Positions 1-6,557 of a stretch of DNA of 37,012 nt are shown piece after piece. Each line of letters begins with the position of its first letter. The stretch's first letter is position 1. The notes beneath the pieces are model-generated. The model was given only the letters and a program-made list of their open reading frames with translations, ran no database searches and was not told the origin of the DNA. Source of the stretch: a virus. Location: positions 1-37,012 of IMG/VR virus record IMGVR_UViG_3300002225_000008; one strand, 5' to 3'. The position numbers and the translations under genes are program-made.

Positions 1-135
1 TATCCAGCCTCCGTTGTCGCTCTCGGTGAACGTAACCACGCAGTCGTAACCTGTACTCCTAACGCCTTTAAGCATGTTGTGAGCGGAAACTTTGAACTTA
101 CCTTTTATTGCCGATATCAATCTAATGCTGCTCAT
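1..135 (-). CDS. Small protein of unknown function, cut by the window edge
   Basis: Leftward reading frame starting MSSIRLISAIKGKFKVSA, open through base 1. An AGGAGTGAG ribosome site lies just upstream of the ATG. It follows the preceding 40-residue gene closely (stop at 139). If the window ends are joined, the frame continues for two codons (Pro, Val) and stops at TGA in 37004-37006, giving a 47-residue protein whose stop overlaps the next ATG as ATGA. No family is recognised. It is probably the penultimate gene of the leftward operon that begins near 1956. Confidence 0.65.
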   Translation of the reverse strand, partial: MSSIRLISAIKGKFKVSAHNMLKGVRSTGYDCVVTFTESDNGGWI

Positions 136-138
136 AAC

Positions 139-261
139 TCACTCCTCTAGATATCTAATACGCATCAAGTCTTGGATTGTTAACCCAGCTAGTTGCGCGT
201 AATTACTAGCTTCTTTAAATGTCGCTGCTTGCTTCATTTTGTCTATGTACCATTGCTGCAT
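139..261 (-). CDS. 40-residue protein of unknown function
   Basis: Short leftward frame MQQWYIDKMKQAATFKEA..., ending ...RIRYLEE. Its ATG overlaps the stop of the upstream MazG-like gene as TAATG, typical of translational coupling in this operon. The composition (QAATFKEASNYAQLAGLTIQDLMRI) suggests two short helices, perhaps a helix-turn-helix-like fold, but no family is recognised. Position and coupling are the main support. Confidence 0.6.
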   Translation of the reverse strand: MQQWYIDKMKQAATFKEASNYAQLAGLTIQDLMRIRYLEE

Positions 262-692
262 TATTTGTTACCTATGAATGGTTCGAGCTCGGGTTCGCGG
301 TAATGCTTACCCTTGCTAATCTTGCCTTGCTCATTAAATACAGCCTTCCCATCTTCAAACTTAGAGTGATTGGAGTAGTTAACCTCTTTTAGCGCTCCCT
401 CGATATCCATTCCCAGCATGTGAGCTACACCGATAGCTGTAACTATTTGGTCGCATAACGAGTCGAGTAGTTCTACTTTACGATTTCTTTCTGCGGTGTT
501 GTAACACCAATCCATAACCGCCTTATAGTCGTCAGCGGTAGCTTCTAACGAGTGTTGCGCCTCGTCATCACCCATGGCTTCGGCCATCTCTGAAACTTCT
601 TCATAATGACAGCCAATCTGGATGCAAGCCTGTTCAATAGTCGGCTCAGGTATTGCCACTTCAAACCAGTTCTTAATATCTTTAATGTTCAT
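261..692 (-). CDS. MazG-like nucleotide pyrophosphohydrolase (all-alpha NTP-PPase)
   Basis: 143 residues. The family hydrolyses (d)NTPs or related nucleotides to monophosphate and pyrophosphate using Mg2+ held by acidic residues on helices. Visible are an acidic EEVSEMAEA helix near residues 31-39 and a second helix DSLCDQIVTAIGVAHMLG near 78-95, followed by the phage-typical C-terminal segment HSKFEDGKAVF...GKHYREPEL. It sits in the early leftward operon between small genes, coupled by ATGA upstream and TAATG downstream, so it probably acts on the nucleotide pool during infection. Substrate is unknown; related phage enzymes include dATP/dGTP diphosphohydrolases, but no PurZ gene is present here. 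Confidence 0.8.
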   Translation of the reverse strand: MNIKDIKNWFEVAIPEPTIEQACIQIGCHYEEVSEMAEAMGDDEAQHSLEATADDYKAVMDWCYNTAERNRKVELLDSLCDQIVTAIGVAHMLGMDIEGALKEVNYSNHSKFEDGKAVFNEQGKISKGKHYREPELEPFIGNK

Positions 693-865
693 GCTAATTC
701 AACCTTGATCGTTTTTAAGTTAGTTACTTTATAGTTACCATGCGCCCCAGTGTGAACGTGGTGTTTTACTTGTGGGTATTTCTGCTGATGCTTCTCAGCG
801 TATAAGTAAGCCTCGCGGCGTTGGGTTAGTGTCATTCTGTCGGGTTTAACTGTTATTGATTTCAT
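689..865 (-). CDS. 58-residue protein of unknown function
   Basis: Leftward frame MKSITVKPDRMTLTQRREAY... ending ...LKTIKVELA. It is tied to both neighbours by ATGA overlaps (862-865 with the methylase, 689-692 with the MazG-like gene). It is rich in Lys, His and Tyr with a basic, probably nucleic-acid-facing N-terminus. No family is recognised. Confidence 0.65.
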   Translation of the reverse strand: MKSITVKPDRMTLTQRREAYLYAEKHQQKYPQVKHHVHTGAHGNYKVTNLKTIKVELA

Positions 866-1356
866 TCGAATTCACTCCTATCAACCAATGTTACACAATG
901 CGATTTACAATGTGCACGCCATATGAAGATCACCGATCCTTTATTGTTACCGTTAACTGGTTTTTGTGTGTCAGCATTAATAAAACTTATGCGGCCAGAT
1001 ATAAATCTAACTTCGTTGCAAGATTCGTAAGCCTCTTTAAACCATTTAACTGAAGTGTCAGAAGGGATCAGCATTACAACAGTTTTACCTTGCTTGTGTT
1101 GCTCGGCAGCTTTGCTAACCCAAGGCGTTATATTTGAGTATGGAGGGTTGCACCAGTTAACTTTACCCCATCTAGCCCACTCTGTGGTTGCGTTAATATC
1201 CTCGGTTAAGTAGCTATCGCAAAGATGATTCTGATCGCTTGCTGCCACGTCACAATCAAAATTAAAGTCTAAGTTAAGTCGGTCAAACAAAGCTTTTGGT
1301 GTCTGCCAAAGATCCCTGATCACTGTTGGCGTATTGCTTTTATGTTCTGTGTTCAT
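862..1356 (-). CDS. Phage DNA N-6-adenine methyltransferase (Dam family)
   Basis: 164 residues from the ATG at 1356, which has AAGGA seven bases upstream; a TTG start nine codons earlier is possible but less likely. The Asp/Asn-Pro-Pro-Tyr catalytic motif is visible as NWCNPPYSNITPWVSKA near residues 67-82. The N-terminal DLWQTPKALFDRLNLDFNFDCDVAAS is the hallmark of the phage Dam family (PF05869), which methylates adenine N6 with S-adenosylmethionine, usually protecting phage DNA from host nucleases. The length fits the family. Its stop overlaps the next ATG. Confidence 0.9.
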   Translation of the reverse strand: MNTEHKSNTPTVIRDLWQTPKALFDRLNLDFNFDCDVAASDQNHLCDSYLTEDINATTEWARWGKVNWCNPPYSNITPWVSKAAEQHKQGKTVVMLIPSDTSVKWFKEAYESCNEVRFISGRISFINADTQKPVNGNNKGSVIFIWRAHCKSHCVTLVDRSEFE

Positions 1357-1366
1357 TTCATGATCC

Positions 1367-1765
1367 TTATTGGTAGCTAACAAAGTCTATATATCCAGTC
1401 TCGCCACTATTCCGCTTTTCTTGTATCAGCTTAAGCTCATCACGGTAATGCTTTGCTATGGCTTTCTTCTGCGACTTAATACCCTTGGCTATTTGTAGTT
1501 TCTTTTCAGATAGAAGGTTCCATCGACCAGTGCCGAACATATCAATAAACCAGTCTCCAGAGGCTAGAGGGGATTCATGCCATTTGCGGTGGCATCCATT
1601 GCACAAGCAGTTAGCGTTTAACTTATCGTATCTAACCGACATGTGACGGCGACTGAATACGTGTGAACATTCCATACGGCCTTGCTTGCCACACATCTCG
1701 CAAGTGTTATCGTGTGCAGCTCTAAGGCAATCACTAAACGCTGCATCGGCTATATCTCGTTTCAT
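1367..1765 (-). CDS. NinG/HNH-type zinc-binding protein
   Basis: 132 residues. Two Cys pairs, TCEMCGKQGRMECSH near 21-35 and CLCNGCHRKWHESP near 53-66, with a His between them, form a treble-clef/HNH-like zinc site. The arrangement C-x2-C, H, C-x2-CH followed by a GRWNLL segment is that of lambda NinG (Rap) and related HNH proteins, which resolve recombination intermediates. It lies in the operon divergent from a Sak3-type annealing protein and SSB, consistent with a recombination role. An AGGAGG site precedes the ATG. Plain HNH nuclease activity cannot be excluded. Confidence 0.7.
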   Translation of the reverse strand: MKRDIADAAFSDCLRAAHDNTCEMCGKQGRMECSHVFSRRHMSVRYDKLNANCLCNGCHRKWHESPLASGDWFIDMFGTGRWNLLSEKKLQIAKGIKSQKKAIAKHYRDELKLIQEKRNSGETGYIDFVSYQ

Positions 1766-1956
1766 GCGTTATCCTCCTGTAGTAAGTTTTGATGATGGGC
1801 ATCTAGCGCCAGGTAAACTTCATCTATGTTTAGCAGGTCATCCATACCAACCCACTGACCACCGATTAAAAGGTTTAGGTGTTCGATCGTATCTTTAACT
1901 AGGTATCTGCATTCTACTTGCTGTCCGTGAATGCTTAGCTCTGTATATCGCTTCAT
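1762..1956 (-). CDS. 64-residue protein of unknown function, first gene of the leftward operon
   Basis: Leftward frame MKRYTELSIHGQQVECRYLV... ending ...HHQNLLQEDNA. I use the ATG at 1956; an in-frame TTG at 1968 is an alternative. Its stop overlaps the ATG of the NinG-like gene (ATGA). Acidic C-terminal half, no recognised domain. It is the first gene behind the leftward promoter at 1987-2016, so it is probably made early. Confidence 0.65.
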   Translation of the reverse strand: MKRYTELSIHGQQVECRYLVKDTIEHLNLLIGGQWVGMDDLLNIDEVYLALDAHHQNLLQEDNA

Positions 1957-1975
1957 TTTAATTTCCAATTTGTTG

Positions 1976-2046
1976 TTGACGGATTAATAGTAGTGCATTA
2001 AGATATGCACAGTCAAGTACAAAATTAAATACATAAGAGGATGCAC
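1976..2046. promoter_or_regulatory. Divergent overlapping promoters sharing an inverted-repeat operator
   Basis: Rightward promoter: TTGACG (1976-1981), 17-nt spacer, TAAGAT (1999-2004). Leftward promoter: TTGACT (2011-2016, minus strand), 18-nt spacer, TACTAT (1987-1992, minus strand). The leftward spacer is exactly the inverted repeat GTGCAT-N6-ATGCAC (1993-2010), which also covers the rightward -10. A further half-site ATGCAC lies at 2041-2046, between the ribosome site and the ATG of the ribbon-helix-helix gene. One protein bound at 1993-2010 would shut both promoters. Confidence 0.75.
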
Positions 2047-2048
2047 AA

Positions 2049-2213
2049 ATGGCGCAAATGAGATTGAATGAATTAGACGATAACACTAGCGAGCTTCTTA
2101 CTGATGCTGCTAACCGTCTTGGGATGAAGAAACATGCATTTATCTATAAGCAGCTTGATAAGATAGCGGCGCGTGAATACGAGCAGCAGCAAAAGGAATC
2201 ATCACATGAGTGA
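2049..2213 (+). CDS. Ribbon-helix-helix (Arc/CopG-type) transcriptional regulator
   Basis: 54 residues, MAQMRLNELDDNTSELL... The short beta-strand-like start MRLNELD, followed by helix NTSELLTDAANRLG, a turn, and helix KKHAFIYKQLDKIAARE, matches the Arc/MetJ/CopG fold, in which a dimer inserts an antiparallel beta-ribbon into the major groove. These proteins usually repress their own promoter. Here it is the first rightward gene behind an inverted repeat with an extra half-site next to its own start codon, so autoregulation is likely. It overlaps the next gene by 8 nt. Specific DNA target is inferred from position only. Confidence 0.75.
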   Translation: MAQMRLNELDDNTSELLTDAANRLGMKKHAFIYKQLDKIAAREYEQQQKESSHE

Positions 2214-2814
2214 TTCAATATTCGCGACATTAAGCCAGATAAACGTAAACGATAAGACCAAGGATAAAAACAAGCTTACTTATCTATCGTGGCCATTTGC
2301 ATGGGGTGAGGTTAAAAAGGCTTTCCCTGAAGCTGTTTACACTGTTGAAAATCATGATGGTAAGCCTTACTTGTATGATTCTAGTTTGGGCTACCTAGTG
2401 TCAACTGTAGTGACGATTGGTGATCAATCAATACCGATGTCTCTACCTGTTATGGATGGCGCAAACAAGGCTATGAAGGCAGAGGCATACACTTACGATA
2501 CTAAGTTTAAAAAAGGTATAGTTTGCAACGCAGCTACCATGTTCGACATAAACAAAACCATGATGCGATGCCTTGTTAAAAACTTAGCAATGTTCGGGCT
2601 TGGTTTGTACATCTATGCTGGCGAAGACTTGCCAGAAGCTCCTCAGCAGTCAGAAGAAGATCGCGCAGCTTCACTGCAGAAGCTTCAATCTCACATTGAA
2701 AAGTGTGGTTACACATCAGAGCAGGTATGCGAGTCATATCAAGTTAAATCATTAAGCGAGCTAACAGACGTTAACGCTGTAGCTAAACAAGTAACAGAAT
2801 GGACTAAGGGGTAA
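2206..2814 (+). CDS. Single-strand annealing recombinase, Sak3/DUF1071-like
   Basis: 202 residues from the ATG at 2206 with a GGA site upstream. The N-terminal block KLTYLSWPFAWGEVKKAFPEA, then YLYDSS...VVTIGDQS..MSLPVMDGANKA and DINKTMMRCLVKNLAMFGLGLYIYAGEDLP, is the DUF1071 pattern, the family of the phage Sak3 annealing protein, related to Rad52/Erf-type functions. These proteins pair complementary single strands and work with SSB, which is the next gene three bases away. The variable acidic C-terminal part after residue 140 resembles a short helical domain. Role: phage recombination or repair during replication. Confidence 0.8.
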   Translation: MSDSIFATLSQINVNDKTKDKNKLTYLSWPFAWGEVKKAFPEAVYTVENHDGKPYLYDSSLGYLVSTVVTIGDQSIPMSLPVMDGANKAMKAEAYTYDTKFKKGIVCNAATMFDINKTMMRCLVKNLAMFGLGLYIYAGEDLPEAPQQSEEDRAASLQKLQSHIEKCGYTSEQVCESYQVKSLSELTDVNAVAKQVTEWTKG

Positions 2815-2817
2815 TTT

Positions 2818-3324
2818 ATGGCTTCACGTGGAATAAATAAAGTAATTTTAGTGGGAAACTTAGGTCAAGACCCTGAAGTTCGCTACATGCCAAACGGTAA
2901 TGCTGTTGCTAACATAGCGCTTGCAACTTCTGAAAGTTGGAAAGATAAGAGCGGGCAGAAGCAAGAAAAAACAGAGTGGCATAAAGTTGTGTTTTTCGGC
3001 AAGTTAGCTGAAATTGTCGGGGAATACCTAGCTAAAGGATCTCAGGTTTACGTTGAAGGAAAGCTTCAAACTAGAAAATGGGCAGATCAAGCGGGAGTTG
3101 AGAGGTACTCAACAGAAATAATTGTTGATGTTGGTGGGCAGATGCAAATGCTTGGCGGCAATCAAAGTGGTGGAAAGCCTAATAAGTCGCCGCAGCGACC
3201 AGCTCAAGCACCGCAAAAGCCACAGCCGCCACAAAGACCAGCGCCAACGCCGCAGCAAAACATAACACCAGACTTAGGTGATGGTTGGGATGATGATATT
3301 CATTTTAGCGGAGGCGGTAGGTAG
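2818..3324 (+). CDS. ssb: Single-stranded DNA-binding protein
   Basis: 168 residues. The OB-fold spans roughly 1-112: [20 protein letters not shown], then [33 protein letters not shown] and [17 protein letters not shown] Pro/Gln linker ([18 protein letters not shown]) follows. The end is unusual. The acidic tip that recruits partner proteins normally terminates a bacterial SSB as DDDIPF; here it reads DDDIHF and is followed by five more residues, SGGGR. Placed right behind the Sak3-type gene. Confidence 0.95.
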   Translation: MASRGINKVILVGNLGQDPEVRYMPNGNAVANIALATSESWKDKSGQKQEKTEWHKVVFFGKLAEIVGEYLAKGSQVYVEGKLQTRKWADQAGVERYSTEIIVDVGGQMQMLGGNQSGGKPNKSPQRPAQAPQKPQPPQRPAPTPQQNITPDLGDGWDDDIHFSGGGR

Positions 3325-3345
3325 TCGTTAATTATCTACACTTAA

Positions 3346-3367
3346 GCCGCTACTAATTGGTAGCGGC
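3346..3367 (+). other. Intergenic hairpin, GCCGCTAC/GTAGCGGC
   Basis: Perfect 8-bp stem with a 6-nt loop (taattg) between ssb and the next gene, without a following T-run. A related smaller hairpin GCCGC-taag-GCGGC lies at 4096-4109 after the next gene. These may protect or process mRNA ends rather than terminate. Confidence 0.55.
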
Positions 3368-3387
3368 AACTTAAAGGAGTGATTGCA

Positions 3388-4095
3388 ATGCAAGTACAAA
3401 TATTTAAAGACATAACAACAGAAGATATCCTAGTTGACCTCGAGAAGTTGGCAGAAGATTACACCGGTCTATATGTTGAAATGGATGATCCAGAGCAGCG
3501 CAAGTATGTTAAAGAGAAAGCGCAAAGCATTAACGACATGCTAAAAACGCTAGATAGAGCGCGAATAGACAAGTCTAAGACGTTTAAATCAAGCGTTGAG
3601 ACTGAGGCTTTAGAAATAAAGAATCGCCTTGAAGCAGCTAACAAGCCATTCACTTTACTTATCGATGAGCATAAGGCTGATCGCAAGAAGATCCTTGACG
3701 CCAAGAAAGCGAAAGAGGAAGTCATTGAAGCTGCCAAGCAATTAGAGTTAGATCACGAGTTCGGCCTGCTAATGAATGCGCAGTGGGATAACGACAAAGA
3801 GAAGCGAGAGGCTGAGAAAGCCGCAGAGGTTGAGCGCATCGCTGAGAACGCTAGGCAGGAGCTAATCCGAGAGCAACAGGAGCAAGCCGAATATCAAGCA
3901 AGTATAGATAAATCAGTAAAGGAAGAGGCTGAAAGGCTTGAGAACTTAAGGGTGAGAGATGTTGAACATCGAAGGGCTGTTAACCAAGAGTCAGTTAATG
4001 AGCTTGAATCGCTTGGCGTAACAAATGATCAAGCGGTAGCAATCGTTAAGGCTCTGGCAAACAATAAGCTTACCCACATTTCAATCAACTACTAA
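3388..4095 (+). CDS. Coiled-coil protein, DUF1351-like
   Basis: 235 residues from the ATG at 3388, with GGAG eight bases upstream (a GTG at 3379 would sit on that site). Residues about 40-190 are almost all charged helix (DRARIDKSK..., KADRKKILDAKKAKEEV, EKREAEKAAEVERIAENARQ), implying a long coiled coil. The C-terminus GVTNDQAVAIVKALANNKLTHISINY is a small conserved end typical of phage proteins encoded next to annealing recombinases. I think it is DUF1351-like; function is unknown, perhaps an accessory to recombination. Confidence 0.65.
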   Translation: MQVQIFKDITTEDILVDLEKLAEDYTGLYVEMDDPEQRKYVKEKAQSINDMLKTLDRARIDKSKTFKSSVETEALEIKNRLEAANKPFTLLIDEHKADRKKILDAKKAKEEVIEAAKQLELDHEFGLLMNAQWDNDKEKREAEKAAEVERIAENARQELIREQQEQAEYQASIDKSVKEEAERLENLRVRDVEHRRAVNQESVNELESLGVTNDQAVAIVKALANNKLTHISINY

Positions 4096-4124
4096 GCCGC
4101 TAAGGCGGCAATAAGGAATATATT

Positions 4125-4325
4125 ATGAAAGTAACATTTGATTATGACTACGCTACAGGAAATATAACTGATTCAGCAGGGTTATATATTTGCATGCATG
4201 GAATGGTTCCATTCAAAGATGAAGATACTGGCGGAGCTGGTAACGTTAACTACATAAAGGAGCTGGTGGCTGCTGGCGTGTCAGTGGATGACATATTAAA
4301 ACTAAAGCGAGAAGGTGCAATCTAA
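4125..4325 (+). CDS. 66-residue protein of unknown function
   Basis: MKVTFDYDYATGNITDSAG..., ending ...DDILKLKREGAI. An AAGGAA site lies upstream. The C-terminal half (NYIKELVAAGVSVDDILKLKREG) looks like a short helical hairpin. No family is recognised. Its stop codon TAA is fused to the first repeat-type promoter (the repeat starts at the last A of the stop). Confidence 0.65.
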   Translation: MKVTFDYDYATGNITDSAGLYICMHGMVPFKDEDTGGAGNVNYIKELVAAGVSVDDILKLKREGAI

Positions 4326-4363
4326 CTGGTCAGAGCAGTCAATTAGCTAAACTGTGTAACAAT
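4325..4363 (+). promoter_or_regulatory. Repeat-type promoter, copy A
   Basis: ACTGGTCAGAGCAGT at 4325-4339, then 18 nt, then AACAAT at 4358-4363 as the likely -10. This is the weakest -10 of the set (a one-base shift gives TAACAA). An inverted repeat CTAAACTG/CAGTTTAG flanks the -10 region. The next gene starts at 4392. Confidence 0.55.
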
Positions 4364-4391
4364 ACATGCAGTTTAGTTAATTGGGGTTTTT

Positions 4392-4577
4392 ATGACGGAT
4401 ATATCAAAGCAGATTAAGAAGGATTTGTTTAGCGCTAATCGGCGTATCGAGAGGTTGGAGTATCAACTAGCTCAGCTGGTAGATAGCTCAGAAAGAAATA
4501 CAGGTCACTATCCATCAGTATGTTGTTATGAGCGAGCTATGGATGAATCGAAAAAGTTACTTAAGGAGAAATGGTGA
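4392..4577 (+). CDS. 61-residue coiled-coil protein of unknown function
   Basis: MTDISKQIKKDLFSANRRIERLEYQLAQLV... The spacing of Ile, Leu and Leu in residues 5-30 indicates a coiled coil. Two adjacent Cys (SVCCYERAM) occur in the second half. It is the first gene behind promoter copy A and overlaps the next small gene by one base (TGATG). Confidence 0.6.
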   Translation: MTDISKQIKKDLFSANRRIERLEYQLAQLVDSSERNTGHYPSVCCYERAMDESKKLLKEKW

Positions 4578-4660
4578 TGAGTCAAACAAATAAAGATAGA
4601 TTAGCTGGTGTGTTTATTGTTGCGCTTTGTATCCTGGTTATGTGCGCGGAGAGTTTCTAA
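4577..4660 (+). CDS. 27-residue single-membrane-span peptide
   Basis: MSQTNKDRLAGVFIVALCILVMCAESF. Eight polar residues are followed by one hydrophobic segment (AGVFIVALCILVMCA). It starts inside the stop of the preceding gene and its TAA overlaps the next ATG as TAATG, which supports real translation. A ribosome site AAGGAGAAATGG precedes the ATG. Function is unknown; phages often carry such micro-membrane proteins. Confidence 0.55.
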   Translation: MSQTNKDRLAGVFIVALCILVMCAESF

Positions 4661-4938
4661 TGAATATTCCAGCTGGTGCAACTCATGTTAAACAATGGAA
4701 CGGATCCGAATGGATGCCAATGCATTTAAAGGTAGGTGGAACTGGTTGTTACTTTTACAGCAATCTTAACGGGTGGCGTAAGGACTGCGCTATAGCTGGC
4801 CATATACTTGACTTGTATTATGACGAAATAGCCAGAGAGATTGATACAGAGACTCTGGAGGAGGCGGCTTGCTTTAATGCTGAATCTGCGAATAAAACAA
4901 TTATAAATATAGGTGGTTTATATGAAAACAATAGGTGA
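4660..4938 (+). CDS. 92-residue protein of unknown function
   Basis: Start at the ATG at 4660, coupled to the preceding peptide. MNIPAGATHVKQWNGSEWMPMHLKV... contains a motif common in small phage proteins: a Trp-rich beta region followed by NGWRKDCAIAGHILDLYYDE. The acidic tail is DTETLEEAACFNAESANK. No enzymatic motif is visible. It overlaps the next gene by 17 nt. Confidence 0.6.
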   Translation: MNIPAGATHVKQWNGSEWMPMHLKVGGTGCYFYSNLNGWRKDCAIAGHILDLYYDEIAREIDTETLEEAACFNAESANKTIINIGGLYENNR

Positions 4939-5872
4939 TTTTAAAAGTAGAGGGTGGATTGCTGTAGTTGGTGACGTTATTAAAGGTGGGGGCGGTAAAG
5001 AGAGTCATCAGCTAACAGAGCGAGACGTTAACAACATAAATTTTGGCGGCCACATCAAAGAGCGCGAAGTTAAATTATTAGTATGGCGTACCGACGTAGA
5101 GGTTAGGCCTGCCTTTAGAGGGTTAATTGACTGGGAGCGTGATGACGGCGAAGTCTTTACAGGTGTTGAGATGGCTGATCTGTGCTGGGCTTTAAATATA
5201 GTCAAATGGCGACCACACTTTCCAAGTGCTGATAAGCATGAATCAACTTGTGAGGTTAACGCAACATCGGCATTATTCGCTTTTGCTGGGTGGCTAACGT
5301 CAATGGAGAAACCAATTACATTTTCAAGTAACCACTGGGCAACACCTGCCGCTGACATGATTGCTGAATTCATTCGGGTTAACAAACTTAATGAAGAGTG
5401 TAATTTTGATAGAATTACCATACCTAACGACTTTAAGTTTCCAGAGCAAAAATCACCTTATGACGTTGACGCGCATGTTAGTGGTAGTGATGCCAGTATT
5501 CGGTATGCTGATGATAAGCCCGTATTCACTCAAGCAATGGCTGACAATAACGATATACCACCTATTGGTAGTTATGCTGAAATAGCTGAGCCAACAGAAT
5601 ACCTAAGTATTAGATATGAAGCAGGTTGTAAGGTTAAGGTGTATGCAATATTTACCGATGATAGAGGCGTTAAGCTAGCGGCTTTTGTAGATGACGGCGG
5701 GAAGGTTGGAGGCGTTGCCGTTGCTGAGTGCTTCAAACCAATCCAAACCGAGCGAGAAAGAACTACTGACAAGGCCGCGATATTAATTGCCAGTAAAGAA
5801 GTTTTACACAACCAATACCCAAGAGCGCTTGCTATCGCCGAGATTCTCTACGACGCTGGATTGCTAAAATAA
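4922..5872 (+). CDS. 316-residue phage protein of unknown function, apparently modular
   Basis: Start at the ATG at 4922 (AGGTGG upstream; an in-frame GTG at 4913 is less likely). The N-terminal part (KTIGDFKSRGWIAVVGDVI, FRGLIDWERDDGEVFTGVE) and a C-terminal module (DIPPIGSYAEI, CKVKVYAIFTDDRGVKLAAF) are separated by an acidic linker around 185-205. The C-terminal module is reminiscent of segments reused among hypothetical phage proteins, with a helical end LIASKEVLHNQYPRALAIAEILYDAGLL. Last gene before the strong terminator at 5908. No function can be assigned. Confidence 0.65.
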   Translation: MKTIGDFKSRGWIAVVGDVIKGGGGKESHQLTERDVNNINFGGHIKEREVKLLVWRTDVEVRPAFRGLIDWERDDGEVFTGVEMADLCWALNIVKWRPHFPSADKHESTCEVNATSALFAFAGWLTSMEKPITFSSNHWATPAADMIAEFIRVNKLNEECNFDRITIPNDFKFPEQKSPYDVDAHVSGSDASIRYADDKPVFTQAMADNNDIPPIGSYAEIAEPTEYLSIRYEAGCKVKVYAIFTDDRGVKLAAFVDDGGKVGGVAVAECFKPIQTERERTTDKAAILIASKEVLHNQYPRALAIAEILYDAGLLK

Positions 5873-5907
5873 CCAACACGCTATAAACTAACCCTGCAAT
5901 CACTCTT

Positions 5908-5936
5908 CGCCCCGCTCTCCTTCGGGGCTTTTTTTT
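5908..5936 (+). terminator. Rho-independent terminator
   Basis: GCCCCG (5909-5914) and CGGGGC (5923-5928) form a 6-bp G+C stem with an 8-nt loop, followed by eight T. It closes the rightward operon that begins near 2010. Confidence 0.9.
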
Positions 5937-5952
5937 GCGTGTAATTAAGCTA

Positions 5953-5991
5953 ACTGGTCGGAGCAGTGAAATAGGGTTTATGGGTTATATT
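5953..5991 (+). promoter_or_regulatory. Repeat-type promoter, copy B
   Basis: ACTGGTCGGAGCAGT at 5953-5967, 18 nt, then TATATT at 5986-5991. It follows the terminator directly and precedes the 62-residue gene at 6020, which has its own clear ribosome site. One of the two best examples of the family. Confidence 0.75.
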
Positions 5992-6019
5992 AAGTTATCG
6001 AAACGAAACGGAGAGAGTG

Positions 6020-6208
6020 ATGAAAACTGTATTTAATGTAGGTGATAAGGTTAACTACCATTGTTTTGCTGGTGGAAAAGTTACAAGTAGTGGGCACCTT
6101 GTTGAGAATATTAGCTTGCAGACTAACAATTTTGGTGATGATGTTGCTTGGATTTCTGGTAAGTCTGGCTGTATATCAATGGAGCATTTGACGGAGGATA
6201 AAGGATAG
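6020..6208 (+). CDS. 62-residue protein of unknown function
   Basis: MKTVFNVGDKVNYHCFAGGKVTSSGHL... from the ATG at 6020, with GGAGAGAG upstream. The VGDKV...GKV pattern is that of a small SH3-like or KOW-like beta barrel; no family is confirmed. It is a single-gene unit between a terminator plus promoter copy B and the gene-free RNA region. Confidence 0.65.
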   Translation: MKTVFNVGDKVNYHCFAGGKVTSSGHLVENISLQTNNFGDDVAWISGKSGCISMEHLTEDKG

Positions 6209-6237
6209 TTGTTTTGTAAGTTGTAGAGCGGTATAAT
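6209..6237 (+). promoter_or_regulatory. Candidate promoter for the gene-free region
   Basis: TTGTTT (6209-6214), 17-nt spacer, TATAAT (6232-6237), right after the preceding stop codon. No protein-coding frame follows for more than 450 nt, so it would drive a noncoding transcript starting near 6244. Confidence 0.5.
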
Positions 6238-6243
6238 TGAGTT

Positions 6244-6380
6244 GTAGTAAAGCGGTGTGAAGAGCCGTGAAAGTTCAGTTGATTAGGGTATTTAAGTAAC
6301 GTGTGATCTTTGGTGGGTTAAACTATCAACTGTCACCCCCTCTTCAACAAGGGTTACATGTTTCTTAAGTATCCTTTTTT
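6244..6380 (+). ncRNA. Possible structured noncoding RNA with terminator
   Basis: Two long pairings cross each other. CAGTTGAT (6276-6283) can pair with ATCAACTG (6325-6332), 8 bp, perfect. GGGTATTTAAG (6286-6296) can pair with CTTAAGTATCC (6364-6374), 11 bp including two G-U pairs, and is followed by six T (6375-6380). They could form an H-type pseudoknot or be mutually exclusive terminator and antiterminator forms. A consensus -10 lies just upstream and no open frame is present. The RNA start is inferred from the promoter. Family unknown. Confidence 0.45.
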
Positions 6381-6452
6381 GTGCCTAGCAGTAATGCATA
6401 TAAGCGTAATCTGACCCGCAAACCTTTTAAATCGATAAGAGTCAGTAGGCAC
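6381..6452 (+). other. Large stem-loop, GTGCCTA...TAGGCAC
   Basis: GTGCCTA (6381-6387) and TAGGCAC (6446-6452) form a perfect 7-bp closing stem. Inside, CTGAC (6411-6415) pairs with GTCAG (6441-6445), stacking on the closing stem's 3' strand. It begins immediately after the T-run of the preceding element. Probably part of a structured RNA locus; no known class recognised. Confidence 0.4.
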
Positions 6453-6480
6453 AACTCCTTTCAATGCTCCACAGAGATAT

Positions 6481-6557
6481 GCTTGGCATGACATGGTGTT
6501 ACTAATGAGGTTGATCTCTCAAAGGTGAATTAGGTTCGAATCCTAAGCCCAGCGCCA
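6481..6557 (+). tRNA. tRNA-like sequence with intact T arm, acceptor 3' strand and CCA
   Basis: A perfect T arm, TTAGG-TTCGAAT-CCTAA (6530-6546), is followed by GCCCAGC, a discriminator G and an encoded CCA (6555-6557). GCTTGGC at 6481-6487 can form the acceptor stem with one mismatch at the fourth pair, giving a canonical total of 77 nt. The middle does not fold properly. The D stem is not convincing, and the anticodon stem TGAGG/TCTCA would leave a six-base loop. So this is either a degenerate tRNA, an unusual phage tRNA, or a captured tRNA 3' end such as an old attachment site. No integrase is present. Confidence 0.35.

Noticed and set aside
856-1053. Plus-strand open frame opposite the Dam methylase
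   Set aside because: It is antisense to a gene with clear family motifs, has no ribosome site and no recognisable product.
6244-6557. A phage tmRNA, because of a pseudoknot-capable RNA followed by a T arm and CCA
   Set aside because: No 5' acceptor/D-loop signature of tmRNA upstream, no tag reading frame, and the best acceptor 5' strand lies only 77 nt before the CCA.
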